A stretch of DNA of 64,000 nt from Polynucleobacter meluiroseus (GCA_945881875.1 CAMCVH010000001.1:682001-746000); one strand, 5' to 3'; positions 1 through 8,452 are shown, counted from the stretch's first letter. Numbers and translations are program-made. The notes: generated by a model from the letters alone, not told the origin.

Positions 1-646
1 CCATATTAAGTAAGTCATTCAAATTTTTAGAAATTAGAATTTTTATCTCTTTATCAGGGTTAATTAACAGGTCGGGCTCTGGGTTGTTACACATGCTTCC
101 TGGAATATACCTTCTTTGCATCATGGCATCTTCTGTCACGTCCCTACAGATATTAGTTAACTGCATAGCGATACCTAAATCAATGGCATGAGCGTATGCA
201 CGCTCATCATTAACATCAAGTATCTTACTCATCATCAACCCAACCGTGCCAGCCACTTGGTAACAATAAATAAGCAGCTGATCTTCAGATGCAATACGAA
301 CCGGCTTAAGATCTGACATCACACCACGGATGAGCTCTGTAGGCACTCTTAGGTCAATATTCTTTTTACTAAATAGCTTAAATGCATCACTGATGACGGG
401 ATCATTTGATACACCAGTATTTATTTCAGAAATTACTTTTGATAAGACTTGGTAAGCGTGATCTTTGTCGTCGCTTTCATCGCCAATGTCATCAATATAT
501 CGGCAAAATCTATACAGTCTCGTTGCATCTTCTGCATGCTCTTGCTTTAATAGAAATCTAGCCCAAAAAAAGGTTTTCCCTTTTTTGGCCAATATTTTGT
601 TTGATTCTTTTATGTAATCAATTGAATATTGATCAACTGGTGTCAT
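1..646 (-). CDS. crtB: Phytoene synthase CrtB, 3' end cut by window edge
   Basis: Condenses two geranylgeranyl diphosphates into phytoene, the first committed step toward carotenoids and retinal. About 215 N-terminal residues are visible; the C-terminus lies beyond the left edge. Both aspartate-rich substrate motifs of the squalene/phytoene synthase family are present: RYIDDIGDE near residues 48-56 and TNICRDVTED near residue 175. The ATG overlaps the crtI stop by four bases (ATGA), so the two are translationally coupled. It is the last visible gene of the rhodopsin-crtE-crtI-crtB run; lycopene cyclase and the beta-carotene cleavage enzyme needed for retinal would be expected further left. 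Family identity is seen directly from the motifs; the role in retinal supply is inferred from context. Confidence 0.93.
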   Translation of the reverse strand, partial: MTPVDQYSIDYIKESNKILAKKGKTFFWARFLLKQEHAEDATRLYRFCRYIDDIGDESDDKDHAYQVLSKVISEINTGVSNDPVISDAFKLFSKKNIDLRVPTELIRGVMSDLKPVRIASEDQLLIYCYQVAGTVGLMMSKILDVNDERAYAHAIDLGIAMQLTNICRDVTEDAMMQRRYIPGSMCNNPEPDLLINPDKEIKILISKNLNDLLNM

Positions 647-2136
647 TTAAAGTCTATAGCTGCTGGTATTAGATGATCAATTACTTTAGCTGAGCAAAGA
701 ACACCTGGCAATCCCGCACCAGGATGAGTTCCTGCCCCCGAGATGTAAAGGTTTTTTATACCTTCCGCTTTATTGTGAAATCTAAACCATGCGGATTGAC
801 GAAATAACGGCGCAATTGAGAAACCTGCACCATGAGCGCTTAGGTAATTACTTTCAAAATCTTTGGGTGTCATAAAGAAGTCTTCAGTCATATGCTTTTT
901 CAAATCTGGAAGAATGGTTTGATCCAAGGCATCAATGATTCTATTTTTAAGTGTCTCACCCTCAACCGACCAATCAATATCTGCTTTAAGGTTTGGAACT
1001 GGACACAAGACATAAAAACTATCGCAACCTTCAGGCGCAAAAGATTCATCCGTTGCAGTGGGGCGATGAATATAAAGTGAAAAATCATCAGATAGTATTT
1101 TTTTATCAAAAATATTGCTAAGTAGTTCTTTATATGTCTTTCCAAGCCAAATGGTGTGGTGAACCACATCAGGATATTTTCTGGTGGTGCCAAAATAAAT
1201 CACCATCAAACCCATTGAAAAGTGGGCTAGTTTGATTTTTACCTTCGTCGCTATGGCAACATCGTCCTGATCTACCATATTTTGGTAAAGGTATGCAGGA
1301 TCGGCATTTGAAACAATGATATCGGCACTGATCTTAGAGCCATCCTCTAGGGTTAAGCCTACAGCCTTACCTTCATCAATGATGATTTTCTTCACTGATT
1401 GATTCAAAATAATTTGAATATTATTTCGCTCCATCAATTTCTTATAAGCATTAACAATCGCGCCAGTACCGCCCATAGCAAAAAAGACACCAAACGTTCT
1501 CTCCAAGTAATGGATCAAGCCATAAATGCTCGTTGTCGAAAATGGGTTTCCGCCAACTAACAATGGTTGAATAGAAAAAGCTTGGCGTAACTTAGGGCTA
1601 ATTAAATGTCTTGAAACCATTCCCCAAACACTCTCATAACTTCTCAAAACAACCAGCTTTGGAATAAGAGAAATCATCAGCATGAAACGATGAAATGGAA
1701 TTGCAGACAGTTTCGTGAAAGCTATATCAAATATGCTTTTAGAGTGATTGAGTAATTTCTTGTAACCCTCTTTATCTCGGGGCTCTATCTTGTCGATTTC
1801 AGCTAAGGTGTCATCGATCGTGCCACCATAATCAAAAGTGGTTTTATCTGAAAAGTAAAATCGGTACCATGGTGTTAACGGCACTAACTGAATATGATCT
1901 TCAAGCTTTTCATGAAAGAGTTCAAATAGCTCTTCGAGTAGAAAGGGAGCAGTAATAACGGTCGGTCCAGCATCATGCTTGAACCCGTTTCTGACAAATA
2001 CCTGAGCTCTACCACCTAGCATAGGGCTTCGGTCAATGATCTTTACCTGATAGCCCTTGGCTCTTAATCTTAAAGCTGAAGCAATACCACCAAACCCAGA
2101 CCCAATAACTACCGCTTGCCTAGGAATAATTGTCAT
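643..2136 (-). CDS. crtI: Phytoene desaturase CrtI
   Basis: FAD-dependent enzyme that desaturates phytoene to lycopene at the membrane. The 497-aa product is the usual CrtI length. It opens with a Rossmann FAD-binding motif (VIGSGFGG, residues 10-17) and the conserved stretch around DAGPT, and ends with the signature ISGAGTHPGAGLPGV typical of bacterial-type phytoene desaturases. The start overlaps the end of crtE by 17 bases and the stop overlaps the crtB start, so three carotenoid genes are tightly packed. The number of desaturation steps cannot be read from sequence; lycopene is the expected product given the neighbouring rhodopsin. Confidence 0.95.
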   Translation of the reverse strand: MTIIPRQAVVIGSGFGGIASALRLRAKGYQVKIIDRSPMLGGRAQVFVRNGFKHDAGPTVITAPFLLEELFELFHEKLEDHIQLVPLTPWYRFYFSDKTTFDYGGTIDDTLAEIDKIEPRDKEGYKKLLNHSKSIFDIAFTKLSAIPFHRFMLMISLIPKLVVLRSYESVWGMVSRHLISPKLRQAFSIQPLLVGGNPFSTTSIYGLIHYLERTFGVFFAMGGTGAIVNAYKKLMERNNIQIILNQSVKKIIIDEGKAVGLTLEDGSKISADIIVSNADPAYLYQNMVDQDDVAIATKVKIKLAHFSMGLMVIYFGTTRKYPDVVHHTIWLGKTYKELLSNIFDKKILSDDFSLYIHRPTATDESFAPEGCDSFYVLCPVPNLKADIDWSVEGETLKNRIIDALDQTILPDLKKHMTEDFFMTPKDFESNYLSAHGAGFSIAPLFRQSAWFRFHNKAEGIKNLYISGAGTHPGAGLPGVLCSAKVIDHLIPAAIDFK

Positions 2137-3052
2137 TTTTTACTTGTGTTTGAATCTGTTGAATCATTTTTAATAGGTGCTCACTCATAGCATCGGGCAA
2201 CATTTCTGCTGACTGTGCGGCTTCTAGTAAATATTGTTCTGTTAACTTGATCGCACTTTCAACAGGGTCTGCAGCCCCGGCATCTTTCAGTAAATGCACC
2301 ACATTGAGTGATTTTGATTGGCCGTTAACTGGAGCATCTTTTTCAATATCTTGTAGATCATCCGCCATTTGATAGGCAACTGAAAAAGCACTGACGCTTT
2401 TTCTAACGATTTCTAAATACTGATTTTGTGAAGATAGTACGATTGCAAGTTCCAATGGCAAGCCTAATAAAGCACCTGATTTTGCTTTTGCAATCCTTGC
2501 ATATGTATCAATACACTGAATAGGATTAACTTTACATTCAATGTCATCTGACTGCCCTTGTATCACTGAGGAAGTGCGTGTGCCTACAAGTGAAATAACA
2601 ATAGGCAATAACTTTGTATTGCTGATACCTGCTAACAAGCTATAGGCACTTGAAAGTAATAGATCTCCCGCACAGATAGCAATATTAGTGCCGTATTTTT
2701 TCCAAACTGTTATTTGGCCTCTGCGGATTTCATCCTTATCCTGAATATCGTCATGAATAAGCGATGCGTTATGTAGTAATTCTGAAACTGCTGAGATGAT
2801 GAGCATATCGTCATGCTCAACATTTAATTCTAGACAGGCGCTGAGACAAAGCCTCATTCTTACTTTTTGACCTGGAACATCTAAATGGTACTTAGCTGCT
2901 TGTAGCGCTAAGTTATTAATTGGTGATGATTCGGTGGCAGTGCCGAATATCTGCTCATCAATATAAGCATCTACCTGACGAATTAATTCGTCCATAGATG
3001 AATCTAAACCTTTTGAGGATTCAGATAACTTAATTAATGTTTGAGCTGTCAT
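2120..3052 (-). CDS. crtE: Geranylgeranyl diphosphate synthase (polyprenyl synthase family)
   Basis: Trans-isoprenyl diphosphate synthase, 310 aa, that would elongate FPP or DMAPP with IPP to give GGPP for CrtB. The first aspartate-rich motif DDIQD lies at residues 101-105 followed by RRGQ; the second, DDLQD, starts at residue 231. Chain length cannot be proved by eye, but the position directly upstream of crtI and crtB makes GGPP the natural product. The start lacks a strong Shine-Dalgarno. A terminator-like hairpin sits between this gene and the upstream rhodopsin gene, so expression may be lower than that of the rhodopsin. Confidence 0.9.
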   Translation of the reverse strand: MTAQTLIKLSESSKGLDSSMDELIRQVDAYIDEQIFGTATESSPINNLALQAAKYHLDVPGQKVRMRLCLSACLELNVEHDDMLIISAVSELLHNASLIHDDIQDKDEIRRGQITVWKKYGTNIAICAGDLLLSSAYSLLAGISNTKLLPIVISLVGTRTSSVIQGQSDDIECKVNPIQCIDTYARIAKAKSGALLGLPLELAIVLSSQNQYLEIVRKSVSAFSVAYQMADDLQDIEKDAPVNGQSKSLNVVHLLKDAGAADPVESAIKLTEQYLLEAAQSAEMLPDAMSEHLLKMIQQIQTQVKNDNYS

Positions 3053-3064
3053 CGCTTAATTTCA

Positions 3065-3119
3065 ATAAAAATCGGGCACATCTTTTAATTGTTAGTTACC
3101 AATCTATAGATATGCCCGA
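3065..3119 (-). terminator. Terminator-like hairpin between rhodopsin and crtE (possible attenuator)
   Basis: On the minus strand, TCGGGCATATCT (3119-3108) can pair with AGATGTGCCCGA (3083-3072): 12 base pairs with one T-G wobble, a 24-nt loop, then TTTTTATT. This has the form of an intrinsic terminator lying after the rhodopsin stop and before crtE. If it works partially, abundant rhodopsin mRNA would be separated from lower-level crt mRNA. The loop is longer than usual for an efficient terminator, so partial read-through is likely. Confidence 0.65.
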
Positions 3120-3141
3120 ATATTTGACTCTAATTAACTAA

Positions 3142-3933
3142 TTACTTCTTTTCACTTTCAGACACAGCTACTGACCAAATGATCACACCAAATGCAATCT
3201 TGTTTAGAACGTCAGCAAGGTTGTAAATGATATTCAAAGCATTAGCACTAGCTTCTGGTGATGCACCTGTTAGGTAACCGAAGAAGTAGCCAATTGGGTA
3301 GATTGCCCAACCGATTGTCACAATCCAACGCATTAAGTTAAATGCTGACTGTACATTCTCTGGTGCTTGTTGTGCATTGATCTTGCTAGCTTCGCCAGCG
3401 AAGATTTCGTAAAGAATATATGCCCAACCAATCATACCGATGATGAATGCAGGCCATACAGCCATGTATCCAGCTTCGCCTAAGTATCCACCAACCAACA
3501 TGACCAATGTACCGATCATCAAACGCCAAAATACGCCTACTGGTACTTTTGCAATTGCTTGAAGGATCAAGTAGAACTCAATCATCAATAGTGGTACTGT
3601 AATTAACCAGTCGATGTAACGGAAAACTGTTGGTGATGTACCTGTTGCAACCCAAACGTCGCGCATGTAGAAATAATGCACAGCTGCAATCAATGTAACC
3701 AAACCTGAAACAGTTAATGAAGTCTTCCACTTAGGGCTTACACGATCTCTCTCCAAGAAGAAAAATGCTGTTGAAGCTACAAGCGCCATTGAAATCAACC
3801 AGAAGGAGATTCCAACAAAGTCAGTTGACTTGAGGACTAAAGTTTCTGCAAAAGCAGGTGATGCAATAAGACCTAGAGTAATGAAACCTAAAGCTGTTTT
3901 GCATCGGACTAAAGCGTTTTTGAATGTAATCAT
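3142..3933 (-). CDS. Proteorhodopsin, green-absorbing type (light-driven proton pump)
   Basis: Seven-helix retinal protein expected to pump protons outward in light. In the 263-aa product the helix C block RYIDWLITVPLLMIEF carries the Schiff-base counterion Asp108 and proton donor Glu119 (D97 and E108 of proteorhodopsin). His86 matches H75, and the retinal lysine is Lys245 in ADVLNKIAFG. The residue equivalent to position 105 is Leu, the green-tuned state. An N-terminal signal sequence ending ASPAFA is visible. An ATG 12 bases upstream (3945) is in frame, but GGAGA (3943-3939) lies inside that extension at ideal spacing for the ATG at 3933, which I therefore chose. The crt genes follow on the same strand. 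Confidence 0.95.
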   Translation of the reverse strand: MITFKNALVRCKTALGFITLGLIASPAFAETLVLKSTDFVGISFWLISMALVASTAFFFLERDRVSPKWKTSLTVSGLVTLIAAVHYFYMRDVWVATGTSPTVFRYIDWLITVPLLMIEFYLILQAIAKVPVGVFWRLMIGTLVMLVGGYLGEAGYMAVWPAFIIGMIGWAYILYEIFAGEASKINAQQAPENVQSAFNLMRWIVTIGWAIYPIGYFFGYLTGASPEASANALNIIYNLADVLNKIAFGVIIWSVAVSESEKK

Positions 3934-3988
3934 TTGCTTCTCCATAAAAAATTATTGTGTAACTGCATTTAAAACTTATGGTTAAAAA

Positions 3989-4017
3989 TACATAAATAAC
4001 TAATTTGTCTCAGACAA
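3989..4017 (-). promoter_or_regulatory. Candidate rhodopsin promoter with palindromic operator over its -35
   Basis: A palindrome TTGTCT-C-AGACAA occupies 4005-4017 (arms extend to eight bases with one wobble-type mismatch). On the minus strand its TTGTCT half (4017-4012) can serve as a -35, with a 17-bp spacer to TATGTA (3994-3989) as a weak -10. A regulator bound there would occlude RNA polymerase. It is the most symmetric element in the 3934-4200 divergent spacer. The regulator is unknown, and the promoter match is only moderate. Confidence 0.4.
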
Positions 4018-4088
4018 GTAGCAGTGATATCTTACTCTCATATGTTTGCATTTACTTAGCTCAGTAAAATTCTTTTTATTTATTGCAA

Positions 4089-4118
4089 TTTAACTATATT
4101 TAAATAAGGGTTTATACT
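4089..4118 (+). promoter_or_regulatory. Possible senB promoter
   Basis: TATACT at 4113-4118 matches five of six bases of a -10 hexamer; TTTAAC at 4089-4094 is a poor -35 with an 18-bp spacer. It would give a leader of about 75 nt before the senB ATG. Seen by eye only. Confidence 0.3.
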
Positions 4119-4200
4119 TAATTTCGAGGAATTTATTGCCTCTACAGGTCATTCATATTGCTCATCGGTTAAATTAGGGCGTACTCAATTAGTGCTTTTT

Positions 4201-5178
4201 ATGACCAAAATAAATGTAAAAAAACCTCTTGCTATTGAAATAATTACCCCCGCCCCAGCAGGAAGTTTGCATGGAAATCGCATCACAGCATTAAGGTGGC
4301 AAAACTTCCTTAATAAACTAGGTCATCAAGCTCGAGTTTCTGAAAAGCACTCAGGTTCTGATGTAGATCTTTTGGTGGCACTTCATGCTTACAGAAGTCA
4401 CACATCTATTGCTCAATTTAGAAAGACATTCCCTAATAAACCAATCATCTTAGTGATGACAGGTACCGATTTATATCGAGACATGTCAATACATCCTGAA
4501 GTCATTCAATCCATGAAGATGGCAAATGCCATAGTTTTATTACAACCAGCAGCCTTGGCACTAATCCCCAAAAACTTGCAACCAAATGTTCATGTTATTT
4601 ATCAATCAACAAAACCCATCAAGCGTAAACCTCTTTTAAAGAGAAATTTCTTAGTGAGTGTGATCGGTCACCTAAGACCAGAAAAAGATCCTTTCTGTAC
4701 TGCCAAGAGTCTTGAACACCTCTCCCCTGAAAGCAAGGTAAGAGTCATACATTTAGGTAAAGCCATGAGTTCTGATATGCATCAAATGGCCGAATCCTAT
4801 AGCGCTGAGTTAGAGCGTTATCAGTGGCTCAACGAGCTCAGCCATGCCCAGACGATGCAACATCTTGCTCGCTGTCATTTGATGGTCATCTCTAGCTTAA
4901 TGGAAGGTGGCGCTCATGTGGTAACGGAGGCTATTGCCATAGGTGTTCCCGTTATTGCGTCTGATATTCCAGGCAATCGAGGCTTGCTAGGCGATAACTA
5001 TCCTGGCTACTACAAAGTTGGAGATGCAAAGGCACTTGCTAAGATGTTAATAAAGGCAGAGACAGTTCCATCCTTTTATAAATCACTAGAGCAACATATC
5101 AAGAAGCGTAGCAAATACGTCCAACCTCAATTTGAGATGAAGTCTATAAAAGATTTAGTTAATAGCTTAATTAAGTAA
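4201..5178 (+). CDS. senB: Selenosugar synthase SenB (GT4-like glycosyltransferase)
   Basis: Glycosyltransferase-fold protein (325 aa) resembling the family (TIGR04348 by my recollection) that includes SenB, which joins selenophosphate to a UDP-activated sugar to make a 1-seleno-sugar. The N-terminal block EIITPAPAGSLHGNR and the C-terminal donor-site signature EGGAHVVTEAIAIGVPVIAS (the EX7E region) are both visible. I prefer the ATG at 4201 over an in-frame GTG at 4192 because the alignable protein begins just after it; neither has a strong Shine-Dalgarno. It faces senA-senC-egtD convergently, 18 bases from the egtD stop. The SenB assignment rests on family plus neighbourhood: a glycosyltransferase beside selD, egtD and an EgtB homologue fits selenoneine synthesis and little else. 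Confidence 0.85.
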   Translation: MTKINVKKPLAIEIITPAPAGSLHGNRITALRWQNFLNKLGHQARVSEKHSGSDVDLLVALHAYRSHTSIAQFRKTFPNKPIILVMTGTDLYRDMSIHPEVIQSMKMANAIVLLQPAALALIPKNLQPNVHVIYQSTKPIKRKPLLKRNFLVSVIGHLRPEKDPFCTAKSLEHLSPESKVRVIHLGKAMSSDMHQMAESYSAELERYQWLNELSHAQTMQHLARCHLMVISSLMEGGAHVVTEAIAIGVPVIASDIPGNRGLLGDNYPGYYKVGDAKALAKMLIKAETVPSFYKSLEQHIKKRSKYVQPQFEMKSIKDLVNSLIK

Positions 5179-5196
5179 AAAATAGAAATTAGGTTC

Positions 5197-6111
5197 TTAA
5201 GCTTTGGCGTAACAAACTAAAAAGTATTCTTTCGGATCTGTCCAAGTTTCTACATTTTTAAAGCCAGCTTCGATCAATAAATTAGTGAACGAGTCTTTTG
5301 TATATTTATAGCTGTTTTCTGTATGAATCATTTCACCAGCTTTAAAACTCAAAGAGTCATCAGGCAAAGTTATTTGTACGTCACGCAATGCGCGCAGGTG
5401 CATCTCAATCCTAGACTCTGACTCATTAAAAATGGCAAAGTGCTCCCAATCAGCCAGGTCAAAGTTGCTGCCTAATATTTGATTAATATGGAGCAGAGCA
5501 TTTAAATTAAACGCCGCCGTAACCCCAAGCGAGTCGTCATAAGCTTTTTGAAGAACTTGGCTATCTTTTACCAAATCAACGCCAATCAACAAACCGCCTG
5601 AACCATCACAAATAGTGGTTATTTTTTTAAAAAAACTACTGACATGATCAGGATGAAAGTTTCCGATCGATGAACCAGGGTAGAAAAATGTTTTTTTCTT
5701 ATTAACTAGATTTGGGAAATTAAGTGGCTGACTTAAATCACAAACCTCTGCAGTCATCTTAATATGAGGGAATCTCTGTTGTAAGTCAGTGATGGCTGAT
5801 TCTAAAAAGTCTTTAGAAATATCAAGTGCCAGGTATTGTTGGGGCTTCACTGAATCAAATAGCTCGCTAGCCTTCTCACAATTACCAGCCCCTAAATCTA
5901 AAAATACATCACAAGTACCAACAGCAGACACTATTTGATGCTCGTACATTTTCATGATCGATTTTTCAACACGTGTTGGATAGTATTCTTCAAGAAGCGT
6001 GATCACTTCAAATAAACGCGATCCAATGTCGTCGTAAAAAAATTTGGGGGAGATAAAAGGTATGCTTGATTTAAGGCCAGCTACTATCTCATCTTTTAGC
6101 AATTGATTCAT
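5197..6111 (-). CDS. egtD: L-histidine N-alpha-methyltransferase EgtD
   Basis: SAM-dependent methyltransferase that trimethylates histidine to hercynine, the acceptor for C-S or C-Se bond formation in ergothioneine and selenoneine synthesis. The 304-aa product shows the EgtD N-terminal block (PKFFYDDIGSRLF, then EYYPTR) and the SAM-binding motif FLDLGAGNCEKA. A longer in-frame reading (from 6180) overlaps senC, but the family begins near MNQLLKDEI, so I place the start at the ATG at 6111, four bases after the senC stop. No egtA, egtC or egtE is nearby, which separates this locus from a classical ergothioneine cluster. Confidence 0.92.
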   Translation of the reverse strand: MNQLLKDEIVAGLKSSIPFISPKFFYDDIGSRLFEVITLLEEYYPTRVEKSIMKMYEHQIVSAVGTCDVFLDLGAGNCEKASELFDSVKPQQYLALDISKDFLESAITDLQQRFPHIKMTAEVCDLSQPLNFPNLVNKKKTFFYPGSSIGNFHPDHVSSFFKKITTICDGSGGLLIGVDLVKDSQVLQKAYDDSLGVTAAFNLNALLHINQILGSNFDLADWEHFAIFNESESRIEMHLRALRDVQITLPDDSLSFKAGEMIHTENSYKYTKDSFTNLLIEAGFKNVETWTDPKEYFLVCYAKA

Positions 6112-6115
6112 ATTC

Positions 6116-7156
6116 TTAAGCAACTGATAATCCACTACCTTCAGCAAAGTGCCCAATTTTCTTAGCACTCGTAAAGTCACCAGCTTGCAATATAGCTAAA
6201 ACTTCTTTCTCTACTTCTGGCGCGCAAGAAATCAACAGGCCACCACTAGTTTGTGGATCAGTAAGTAGATTCTGTTGCCACAAACCAAAATGGCTTCCTA
6301 GCTTCACTTCATTACCGTATCCCGCCCAGTTACGAGTGGATGCCCCAGTGAAAACATCTGCTTGCACCAAAGTAACTGCTTCTTGAACAACAGGAATAGC
6401 ATCCCACTCTAATTTTGCTTCTAGCTTAGCTCCGCGCGCCAACTCTAATAAGTGCCCGGCTAAACCAAATCCTGTTACATCAGTTAAGGCATGAACGCCA
6501 TCTAACTGAGCCAAGGCAACTCCAGGTTTATTGAGCTTGGTGGTTAAGGCAATCATTTCGCGATAACCGGCATCTGAGAGCTGCTCTTTTTTGAGTCCCG
6601 CCGAAAGAATACCGACGCCTAATGGTTTACTTAAAATAATACTATCGCCTGCTTTAGCTCCATTATTACGTTTGAGTTTTTTAGGGTCCACAATACCAAT
6701 TGCTACCAGTCCATAGATGGGTTCAACCGTATCAATGGAATGCCCACCAGCAATCATGATGCCAGCATCATGACAGACTGATTCTCCACCGGCTGTGATT
6801 TGCTGAATGACCTCCATCGGTAAGATATTAATGGGCATGCCAAGTAATGCCAGAGCAAATAGAGGTTGTGCACCCATTGCGTAAATATCAGAAATAGCAT
6901 TAGTCGCAGCAATGCGTCCAAACTCAAATGGATCATCCACTATTGGCATGAAAAAGTCAGTTGTAGCAACAATGGCTTGGTGATCGCTAATTTGATAAAC
7001 AGCCGCATCCTCATTGTTATCTGAGCCAGCTAATAATGCTGCTGGAATATTGCGAATAGGAGATGCTTTAAGGATGTCGCTTAGAACACCCGGTGCGATT
7101 TTGCATCCACAACCACCACCATGAGAAAGAGAAGTAAGACGACCGTTATAAGACAT
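6116..7156 (-). CDS. senC: Selenophosphate synthase SenC (SelD family)
   Basis: Makes selenophosphate from selenide and ATP. The 346-aa product carries the glycine-rich active-site loop SHGGGCGCK with Cys16, Cys18 and Lys19; the catalytic position is an ordinary cysteine codon, not a selenocysteine. The C-terminal region includes LTDVTGFGLAGHLLE and DPQTSGGLL, both hallmarks of SelD. It lies between senA and egtD on the same strand, so its selenophosphate would feed SenB. It could also serve tRNA selenouridine or selenocysteine synthesis if the genome has no other selD; selA, selB and selU are not in this window. Confidence 0.93.
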   Translation of the reverse strand: MSYNGRLTSLSHGGGCGCKIAPGVLSDILKASPIRNIPAALLAGSDNNEDAAVYQISDHQAIVATTDFFMPIVDDPFEFGRIAATNAISDIYAMGAQPLFALALLGMPINILPMEVIQQITAGGESVCHDAGIMIAGGHSIDTVEPIYGLVAIGIVDPKKLKRNNGAKAGDSIILSKPLGVGILSAGLKKEQLSDAGYREMIALTTKLNKPGVALAQLDGVHALTDVTGFGLAGHLLELARGAKLEAKLEWDAIPVVQEAVTLVQADVFTGASTRNWAGYGNEVKLGSHFGLWQQNLLTDPQTSGGLLISCAPEVEKEVLAILQAGDFTSAKKIGHFAEGSGLSVA

Positions 7157-7229
7157 AGATGCTCAATAAAAAGTGTAAAGATTTGAATGAAAAAACTGAC
7201 AAAATCAGGGATAACGTAGCTTACTCAAT

Positions 7230-8375
7230 TTAGAGTAAACACGTACGAAAGCCGCAAAAATGATCGTTACGTTGAGGGGCATAAAAATTACGAAATGCTG
7301 GTCGCCTCATGCGCTTAGGGGTGTAGACGCTCCAGCCCTTTAAAACCTGGTAGTTCCCATCAAACCAAGGCTTAGAATAATCTAGATAGGGATCTGGTGA
7401 AAAACCTGGAAATGGCAGAAATGGACTAGATGTCCATTCCCATAGATCTGAGGCACACCACTCATTCTGAGGATGGCTCATCAATACTGAAAGCTCTTGC
7501 TCAGTTGGTAAACGTAAGCCACGCCACTCGCAATATCTCTTTGCATCTATGAGATTGATATGTCGCACAGGCTCTAAATCATTAAGAGCAACCCACTGAT
7601 TAAAAAAGCGTTGGTACCAAATGCCATCCTGCTTTTTCCAATGCTTTGGTATGGCAACTGGAAATGGATCTGAGCGATTAGCTTCAGATTCAATAAATTC
7701 TAAATATTCAGCATTACTTACTGCTCTAACTGATATGTCAAAGGCGGGCACATCAATAACATGTGCCCATTTTTCATTATCAAAAATAAAGCCATTTTGA
7801 CTTTCAGAACCAAGCTTGATGCTGGAATCTGGAAAGTTAATGTGTTTTGATGCTTGTTGATTGGAGGCTGCTCTTGAAAATGCTTTGAATGGCTCTTTGT
7901 ATCCCAGTGTTTGCCACATATAGGCAAATGCTTCGTTGTGCATATCCTGATGAAAGATAGGTAACTTAATAAAGTAAGCTGTTTCTGCATCCATAGTATC
8001 TTTGAGTAAATCAAGAGTCTTATCAACAACTTTGGCGTTGTAATCAAGTAAGGCAGTTAATGAGGGCATCTCCAAAGACCAGCGATCTGTGTGAGCAACA
8101 TCTGATGAATTAAATAAGTAGTCTGAGTTAACGATGAACGATGGCATCGTTACTTGGCCATGACGATGAACCCAGAATTCATGAAACCATGTCAGGTGAG
8201 CAAATTCCCAATAGGGCGGGTTCAATACATCATCTTTAGGAACAAATTCTTGGCCAGGCTCTAAATTTTGAAGAATGCTACGTGTGAGATTGTTGGTATG
8301 GGTTAACCAATCCGCTAATTCAATAGGATTGATGTGATTTTCATAAAGTTGATGATCAGGTAATTTTGATTTCAC
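7230..8375 (-). CDS. senA: Selenoneine synthase SenA (EgtB-like non-heme iron enzyme)
   Basis: EgtB-type enzyme: N-terminal DinB-like helical domain with the iron-binding HX3HXE triad in FHQDMHNEAF (His142, His146, Glu148), and a C-terminal FGE/sulfatase-modifying domain ending near CGFRTC. In SenA this fold joins the selenosugar to hercynine and leads to selenoneine. At 381 aa it is shorter than many EgtB proteins. The start is a GTG: an in-frame stop lies three codons upstream and no in-frame ATG exists near the N-terminus. SenA versus EgtB cannot be settled by motif reading; the adjacent senC, egtD and senB favour SenA, and the absence of egtA/egtC disfavours EgtB. Confidence 0.85.
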   Translation of the reverse strand: MKSKLPDHQLYENHINPIELADWLTHTNNLTRSILQNLEPGQEFVPKDDVLNPPYWEFAHLTWFHEFWVHRHGQVTMPSFIVNSDYLFNSSDVAHTDRWSLEMPSLTALLDYNAKVVDKTLDLLKDTMDAETAYFIKLPIFHQDMHNEAFAYMWQTLGYKEPFKAFSRAASNQQASKHINFPDSSIKLGSESQNGFIFDNEKWAHVIDVPAFDISVRAVSNAEYLEFIESEANRSDPFPVAIPKHWKKQDGIWYQRFFNQWVALNDLEPVRHINLIDAKRYCEWRGLRLPTEQELSVLMSHPQNEWCASDLWEWTSSPFLPFPGFSPDPYLDYSKPWFDGNYQVLKGWSVYTPKRMRRPAFRNFYAPQRNDHFCGFRTCLL

Positions 8376-8452
8376 ACCTAATTATATGGCTTCAAACCCC
8401 ATAAATTAAAGCTTCTAAGTGCTCATTACTTAAAATTAAACGTTCTGTTTAC

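Noticed and set aside
5164..5203. AGCTTAA...TTAAGCT hairpin between senB and egtD
   Set aside because: Seven AT-rich pairs with a 26-base loop; too weak to call a terminator.
6112..6180. N-terminal extension of EgtD overlapping senC
   Set aside because: Family proteins begin at the MNQLLKDEI-like helix; the extension only reflects an open frame inside senC.
7221..7238. TTACTC-AATTTA-GAGTAA at the senA stop
   Set aside because: Six-base AT-rich stem overlapping the stop codon without a T-run; likely chance.
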